Assembly: GCF_020217005.1 (NCBI RefSeq) | Contig: NZ_JAIWOI010000040.1 | Coordinates: 1 to 10,000 of the forward strand | DNA length: 10,000 bases | Origin: Rheinheimera sp. | Lineage (GTDB): Bacteria > Pseudomonadota > Gammaproteobacteria > Enterobacterales > Alteromonadaceae | Reading direction: 5' to 3' | In this document: in pieces, positions 5,573 through 10,000 of the stretch | Numbering within the stretch: position 1 is the first letter of the stretch | Layout of the letters: each line of letters starts with the position of its first letter | Position numbers and translations under genes: made by a program | Notes under the pieces: generated by a model | The model's database searches: none | The model's input: the letters and a program-made list of their open reading frames with translations, nothing else | What the model was told of the DNA's origin: nothing

Positions 5573-6370
5573 ATGCGAAACGGGATAGTGTCTGTTATTG
5601 CTGCTGCAGCGTTATGTTACTGCAGTACCGCCAAAGCCTGCGTGCTTCGCATGGCAGCGGAAGTTAACTTTCCGCCTTACCTTATGCTTGATGGTCAACG
5701 TTGGCATGGACAGACAGTGGAACTGGCACAGTTACTGGTGACCGAAGTGGGGTGCCATTTGGAAGTCGTTAATGTTCCCTGGCTACGTGCTTTGGCCCAG
5801 ATCAAATCAGGCGAACTGGATTTTGTCAGCCATTTGTCCTACAGCAAGGCCCGGATAAAGGACTTTGCTTTTATTGGTCCTCATCATATTGAATCCATGT
5901 GGCTGATTGGTAATCCTGCAAAATTGCCCAAAGTGACGGCTCTAAAAGATTTAAGTGAAACCGTTGACCTGGGCCGCATTGCTGAACTGGTTGGTGCTTA
6001 TTATGGTGAGGAATTTGCGTTGCTAAAGCAAAATCCGTTTTTTGCCAGACAACTGGTTAGTATCAGTAGTATTCAGGACAAGCTGGCCTTGCTGGAAGCG
6101 GGCAGGGTGAATGCTATCTTAGAAGATGATTCTGTGTTGCGTTATTGGCAGACAGAAGGGTATAAAAATGCACAAAATTACCAGCCGTTAATGCTGGTTT
6201 ACAAAAGCCCTGTATATTTTGGTTTTAGTAAAAAGACCTTATCTGACACCATGTTAGTTAAACTAAAAAACGCCTGGCAGACTATTTATGACAGAGGCGA
6301 TGTCGATAAAACTATTAAAAAGTACCAGGGGAAGAGTATGGACGGTCTGACACCTACAGCTAAGTTTTAA
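5573..6370 (+). CDS. Periplasmic solute-binding protein, family 3, orphan
   Basis: This 265-residue protein has a signal peptide (residues 1-22, cleavage in TAKA before Cys23) and the fold pattern of bacterial extracellular solute-binding protein family 3. The family binds amino acids and similar small solutes for ABC uptake or for sensing. Recognisable elements are EVNFPPYLMLDG (30-41), GQTVELAQLL (46-55), LSYSKARIKDFAFIGP (about 87-102) and a C-terminal helix ending in the IYDRGDVDKTIKKY pattern. Cys23 and Cys61 could form a disulfide. Cys23 is not in a lipobox because Lys lies at -2. The start is ATG 5573-5575 with AGGA 6 nt upstream. An in-frame ATG at 5549 lacks a ribosome site. No permease or ATPase lies beside it, so it may share a transporter encoded elsewhere or have another role. 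The ligand cannot be told from sequence. Confidence 0.85.
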   Translation: MRNGIVSVIAAAALCYCSTAKACVLRMAAEVNFPPYLMLDGQRWHGQTVELAQLLVTEVGCHLEVVNVPWLRALAQIKSGELDFVSHLSYSKARIKDFAFIGPHHIESMWLIGNPAKLPKVTALKDLSETVDLGRIAELVGAYYGEEFALLKQNPFFARQLVSISSIQDKLALLEAGRVNAILEDDSVLRYWQTEGYKNAQNYQPLMLVYKSPVYFGFSKKTLSDTMLVKLKNAWQTIYDRGDVDKTIKKYQGKSMDGLTPTAKF

Positions 6371-6380
6371 TCCAGTGGCA

Positions 6381-6414
6381 AACAAAGACCCGGCCTGGAG
6401 TCGGGTCTTTTGTT
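6381..6414. terminator. Bidirectional intrinsic terminator
   Basis: A perfect 9-bp stem AAAGACCCG (6384-6392) / CGGGTCTTT (6402-6410) with a 9-nt loop is followed by TTTTGTTGT on the plus strand. On the minus strand the stem is followed by CTTTGTTTG. It lies between the ends of the convergent solute-binding protein and RND pump genes, 14 nt after the former's stop and 14 nt after the latter's end. It probably stops transcription from both sides. Confidence 0.88.
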
Positions 6415-6427
6415 GTCCAATGCCGCG

Positions 6428-9400
6428 CTAATCAGGGGTTGATTTGTCCTCTACCGCTTTATCCAGCTGTTCCAGTTGTTTGCTAATAGCAAGTGGTGAG
6501 CCCGTATTGCGTGCCAAAACCATATACGCCACTGGTACTACATAGATAGTCAGCAGGGTGGCTACACCGACGCCAGCGAAGATCACCATACCTATGACCA
6601 TACGGCTCTCAGAGCCGGGGCCAGTAGTGACAATCAGTGGAATTGCACTGAACACAGTTGTAAAAGCTGTCATGACGATAGGGCGTAAGCGCAGTGTGGC
6701 TGCACGTTTAATTGCCTCTTCAAAGGCTACTCCGGCATCACGCAGCTGGTTAGCAAATTCAACAATTAAAATACCGTTTTTCGCCACCAGACCTATCAAC
6801 ATCACCAAACCTATCTGACTATAAATATTCAGCGTCATACCAGCTAAATATAAACCTGACAAAGCTCCAACTAAACCAAGGGGTACTGTCAGCATAATGA
6901 CAAAAGGATGCACAAAGCTTTCAAATTGTGCCGCCAACACCAAGAAAGTAATAAGCAAAGCCAGAGCGAAGATCAGGACTGTGGATTCACCGCTTTCTTT
7001 AAACAGCAGAGACTCGCCTTTGTAGTCTATACCTACTGTTCCTTCGATATTGTCTTTGACCGTTGTTTCTAAAAACTCCAGTGCTTCGCCTAAGCTATAG
7101 CCTGGGGCCAGGTTAGCGGTAATGGTGATACTACGCATTCTGTTGTAGCGGTTCAGACTAGATGTGGTCGCTTCTTCTTTCAGTACCACCAGGTTATCCA
7201 GTGGGATCAGCTTGCCCGACTCTTTAGCCCGCACATAGACATTGCTGATACTGCCTGGTTTGGCAAAATCTTTGTCTTCACCTTCAAGGATCACATCGTA
7301 TTCTTTACCCCGGTCGAGGAAAGTCGTGACCCGGCGGCCACCCAGCATAGCTTCCAATGCCTGACCTACAGCACCAACAGAAATGCCTAAATCAGCGGCC
7401 CTTTCACTGTTAATTTCCACCAGTACCTGAGGCACAGTTTCTTTGTAGTCGTGATCCAGCATTTGTAACTTAGGATTTTCCGCAGCTTTGGCCAGCACTA
7501 TATCGCGCCACTGCACCAGTTCCTGATAAGTATTGCCCTGAATAACAAACTGCACAGGACGACCACCACCACGACCGCCACCCAAGCCGCTGCGCATAAA
7601 GGTGAAGGCTTTTACATCAGGTAACTCGTTCAGTTTGCCACTGACTTCCTGCATCAGCTCTGAGGTGCGTCTTTTGCCGTTATTCCAGTTTTCGGTGCCA
7701 ACTATGGCGACACCACCTGAATTGCCCCAGCCAGGCACCCGGATCAGCAAGCGGTTAAACTCACCTTTTTCGTAGTAGGGCATCAGTAAATCTTCAATTA
7801 ACCTCATATTCCGGCTGTTATTGGCATAACTTGCACCTTCAGCACCGCTCATATTGACAAAAAATGTGCCCCTGTCTTCCTGTGGGGCAAGCTCGGACGG
7901 AATTAGTTTTAATAGCAGTACTGTGGCGACAAAGCTCATCACCAGTACAGCCATTGTCGGCCAGCGGCGTACTATCACGGCATGGAGCTGGTTACTGTAC
8001 AAAACTTCCAGTTTGGCAAAACCTTGGTGCATGGCGGCACTAAAGCGGGATTCACGTTTTTTATGGGTCAGTAATTTGCTGGCCAGCATGGGGGAGAGGG
8101 TTAGAGCAGTAATAGCCGAAAAAGCCACTGCGGCCGCGACTGCAAGAGCGAACTCAGTAAAAAGTTTGCCCAACTCACCCTGCATAAAAACCAACGGCAC
8201 AAAAACCGCAATCAGAACCAAAGTAGTAGCTACTACCGCAAAACCAACTTCACGGGCACCACGGTAGGACGCGAGCAGCGGATGTTCGCCTTCTTCAATG
8301 CGCCGGTAAATATTTTCCAATACTACTATGGAATCATCCACCACTAGACCAATAGCCAGCACCATGGCCAGTAAAGTCAGTAAGTTAATCGAGAAATCCA
8401 GCGCATAAAGCACTGTCACAGCTGCAACAAGAGCCACAGGTACTGTAATGGCGGGAATGAAAGTCGCACGTAAATTACCAAGGAACAGGAAAATCACCAG
8501 CACTACCATGCCCATGGCAATACCTAAAGTGTTGTACACCTCTTTGATCGATTCAGCGATAAAAAGTGAAGAGTCATAACCTGGCTCAATAGTGGTGCCT
8601 GCCGGGAGACCCGCCTTAATTTTTTCCATCTCAGCGCGGGCATTTTGTACTACATCCAGCGTGTTGGCTTTGGATTGTTTAATAATGCCGATACCTAGCA
8701 GGTTTTTACCATCGCCGCGGAATTCGTTTTCTTCATCTTCAGAACTCAGAATGACCTGTGCGACTTCACCTAATCGCACCAGATAATTGTCTTCCCCTCT
8801 TTTTACCGCCAAGCGCCTGAAGTCTTGTTGTGTTTTGTAGGTACGAACGACCCGTACTGTGAAGTTACGATCTTCTGATTTGATATTACCGGCTGGCAAC
8901 TCGACGTTTTCTGCGCGCAGCACAGCCTCAATATCCTGTACTGTGACTCCACGGGCTGCCATTGCATCTTTATCCAGCCAGATCCGCATCGCATAACGAC
9001 GTTCGCCACCAATCTGAATACGGGCTACACCGTCAACTACTGAAAAACGCTCGACTATATAACGGTCAGCGTAATCAGATAATTCAAGGTTAGTCATGGT
9101 TTCGCTATTAAGTACAAACCAGGCGATAGTGTCATCGTCGCCGTCTGCTTTAAATACCTCTGGTGGATAGGCCTGATCGGGCAGGTTATCCAGAATACGC
9201 GAGACTCTCTCACGCACATCGTTTGCTGCCGCGTCTATGTCGCGGCTGATATTAAATTCAATAGTGACGTTCGAACGGCCATCACGGCTGTTGGAGTTGA
9301 TATTTTTAATGCCTTCAACGCCTGAAATCATATCCTCAATAGGCTGAGTGATTTTAGTTTCAACGATTTCGGCCGAAGCGCCGGGGTAGTCGGTACTGAT

Positions 9401-9538
9401 AGTGACTATAGGAGCATCAATATCCGGGAATTCTCGCAGCGGCAGCATAGTGAAACAGACGATACCAAAAATCAGTAAAATCAAATTCACTACTGTGGCA
9501 AAGACAGGTCTTTTAACCGAAACATCAGACAACCACAT
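6428..9538 (-). CDS. RND multidrug efflux pump, HAE1 family inner-membrane transporter
   Basis: This complete 1036-residue proton-driven inner-membrane pump would work with the adaptor encoded just upstream and an outer-membrane channel encoded elsewhere. The layout is classical: TM1 at about 12-30, a large periplasmic loop (31-334), TM2-6 (about 335-490), TM7 (about 527-546), a second periplasmic loop (547-852) and TM8-12 (about 853-1010). The N-terminus MWLSDVSVKRPVFA is typical of the group. Proton-relay residues are present: Asp401 and Asp402 in GLVVDDSIVVLENI (TM4) and Lys920 in GLVAKNGILIVEF (TM10). A Gly/Arg-rich stretch GLGGGRGGGR at 651-660 lies in the second porter loop. The ATG at 9536-9538 starts 2 nt after the adaptor stop, so the genes form an operon. 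Sequence style points to the HAE1 drug and amphiphile class rather than metal pumps. The exact substrates are not readable. Confidence 0.95.
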   Translation of the reverse strand: MWLSDVSVKRPVFATVVNLILLIFGIVCFTMLPLREFPDIDAPIVTISTDYPGASAEIVETKITQPIEDMISGVEGIKNINSNSRDGRSNVTIEFNISRDIDAAANDVRERVSRILDNLPDQAYPPEVFKADGDDDTIAWFVLNSETMTNLELSDYADRYIVERFSVVDGVARIQIGGERRYAMRIWLDKDAMAARGVTVQDIEAVLRAENVELPAGNIKSEDRNFTVRVVRTYKTQQDFRRLAVKRGEDNYLVRLGEVAQVILSSEDEENEFRGDGKNLLGIGIIKQSKANTLDVVQNARAEMEKIKAGLPAGTTIEPGYDSSLFIAESIKEVYNTLGIAMGMVVLVIFLFLGNLRATFIPAITVPVALVAAVTVLYALDFSINLLTLLAMVLAIGLVVDDSIVVLENIYRRIEEGEHPLLASYRGAREVGFAVVATTLVLIAVFVPLVFMQGELGKLFTEFALAVAAAVAFSAITALTLSPMLASKLLTHKKRESRFSAAMHQGFAKLEVLYSNQLHAVIVRRWPTMAVLVMSFVATVLLLKLIPSELAPQEDRGTFFVNMSGAEGASYANNSRNMRLIEDLLMPYYEKGEFNRLLIRVPGWGNSGGVAIVGTENWNNGKRRTSELMQEVSGKLNELPDVKAFTFMRSGLGGGRGGGRPVQFVIQGNTYQELVQWRDIVLAKAAENPKLQMLDHDYKETVPQVLVEINSERAADLGISVGAVGQALEAMLGGRRVTTFLDRGKEYDVILEGEDKDFAKPGSISNVYVRAKESGKLIPLDNLVVLKEEATTSSLNRYNRMRSITITANLAPGYSLGEALEFLETTVKDNIEGTVGIDYKGESLLFKESGESTVLIFALALLITFLVLAAQFESFVHPFVIMLTVPLGLVGALSGLYLAGMTLNIYSQIGLVMLIGLVAKNGILIVEFANQLRDAGVAFEEAIKRAATLRLRPIVMTAFTTVFSAIPLIVTTGPGSESRMVIGMVIFAGVGVATLLTIYVVPVAYMVLARNTGSPLAISKQLEQLDKAVEDKSTPD

Positions 9539-9540
9539 GC

Positions 9541-10000
9541 TTAGTGCCCCACTTTAGTAACGACTGAGCCTGAGCGGATTTTGGTCGTACCTTCGATCAC
9601 TATTTCGTCGCCGGCCTGCAATCCTGACACTACCTCAACCAGTCCCGGCATACGTTGGCCCAACTGAACTTCGGTTTGAGTCACTGTATTGTCCTTATTC
9701 AGCACAAAGACATACTGTTTATTCTGCAAAGGCACTATAGCTTTTTCTGAAATTTGCAAGGCCTGCACCTGGTCCAGTGTCACTTTGACATTCAGCAACA
9801 TACCCGGGCGCAATTCCAGTTGATCATTAGGCATTAAGGCGTGTACTTTCACCGAGCGGGTCACAGGGTCTAAGCGGGTGTCTATAGCTTTAATCTCTCC
9901 GGTAAACACCTGACCCGGATAAGCCACACTGCTGGCATTAACAGCCATACCAGGTTTTAACAATGCCAAATAGTATTCGGCGACACTAAATTCCAAGCGT
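9541..10000 (-). CDS. RND efflux membrane fusion (adaptor) protein, 5' part beyond window edge
   Basis: This is the C-terminal 152 residues or so of a periplasmic adaptor of the AcrA/HlyD family. The frame stays open to the right edge with coding sequence upstream of the first apparent start, so the gene begins outside the window. The visible part covers the end of the beta-barrel domain, with FTGEIKAIDTRLDPVTRSVK followed by ELRPGMLLNVKV, the usual pattern of this domain. The membrane-proximal domain follows: ISEKAIVPLQNKQYVFVL, then GLVEVVSGLQAGDEIVIEG. The hairpin, lipoyl domain and signal peptide are missing because of the edge. It ends TAA at 9541-9543, 2 nt before the pump gene, and the GGGG in its last codons likely serves as that gene's ribosome site. 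Confidence 0.92.
   Translation of the reverse strand, partial: RLEFSVAEYYLALLKPGMAVNASSVAYPGQVFTGEIKAIDTRLDPVTRSVKVHALMPNDQLELRPGMLLNVKVTLDQVQALQISEKAIVPLQNKQYVFVLNKDNTVTQTEVQLGQRMPGLVEVVSGLQAGDEIVIEGTTKIRSGSVVTKVGH

Noticed and set aside
5624..5641. Possible lipoprotein signal at Cys23 of the solute-binding protein
   Set aside because: The residues before the cysteine are Ala-Lys-Ala, which do not fit a lipobox. Ordinary signal peptidase I cleavage fits well.
7854..8267. A 137-codon plus-strand open frame opposite the RND pump
   Set aside because: It lies entirely antisense to conserved pump sequence, and its Ser/Thr/Ala-rich translation has no recognisable features.

Overview
The window reads as a chromosomal segment of a gammaproteobacterium, with genes packed end to end and good Shine-Dalgarno motifs. 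Protein style and gene mix suggest an Alteromonadales/Chromatiales-type marine or freshwater bacterium (Rheinheimera- or Alishewanella-like). That placement is an impression, not a proven assignment.

Positions 1-4953 (minus strand) hold a vitamin B12 uptake and salvage operon. In transcription order it is: cobalamin riboswitch (4953-4777 plus an expression platform down to the btuD start), btuD (ABC ATPase), btuC (permease), cobT, cobS, cobU and a cobC cut off by the left edge. btuD/btuC, cobT/cobS and cobS/cobU overlap by 4 nt and cobU/cobC by 14 nt, so translation is probably coupled. The transporter half brings in corrinoids. CobU activates adenosylcobinamide, CobT and CobC make alpha-ribazole, and CobS joins the two halves into adenosylcobalamin. 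No genes for de novo corrin ring synthesis, and no btuB or btuF, lie in the window.

Positions 5033-5389 (minus) encode a small exported single-PDZ-domain protein of unknown role. Diverging from it, 5573-6370 (plus) encodes an orphan periplasmic family 3 solute-binding protein. A strong hairpin at 6381-6414 ends that gene and also faces the convergent efflux operon.

Positions 6428-10000 (minus) hold a complete HAE1-type RND efflux pump gene, preceded by the 3' part of its membrane fusion (adaptor) protein gene, which runs off the right edge. No outer-membrane channel gene or regulator is visible.

The most interesting non-coding feature is the riboswitch. Besides the canonical core and B12 box, a loop-loop (L5-L13) pairing can be read directly. 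The segment just after the aptamer has two competing partners, one of which covers the btuD start codon.
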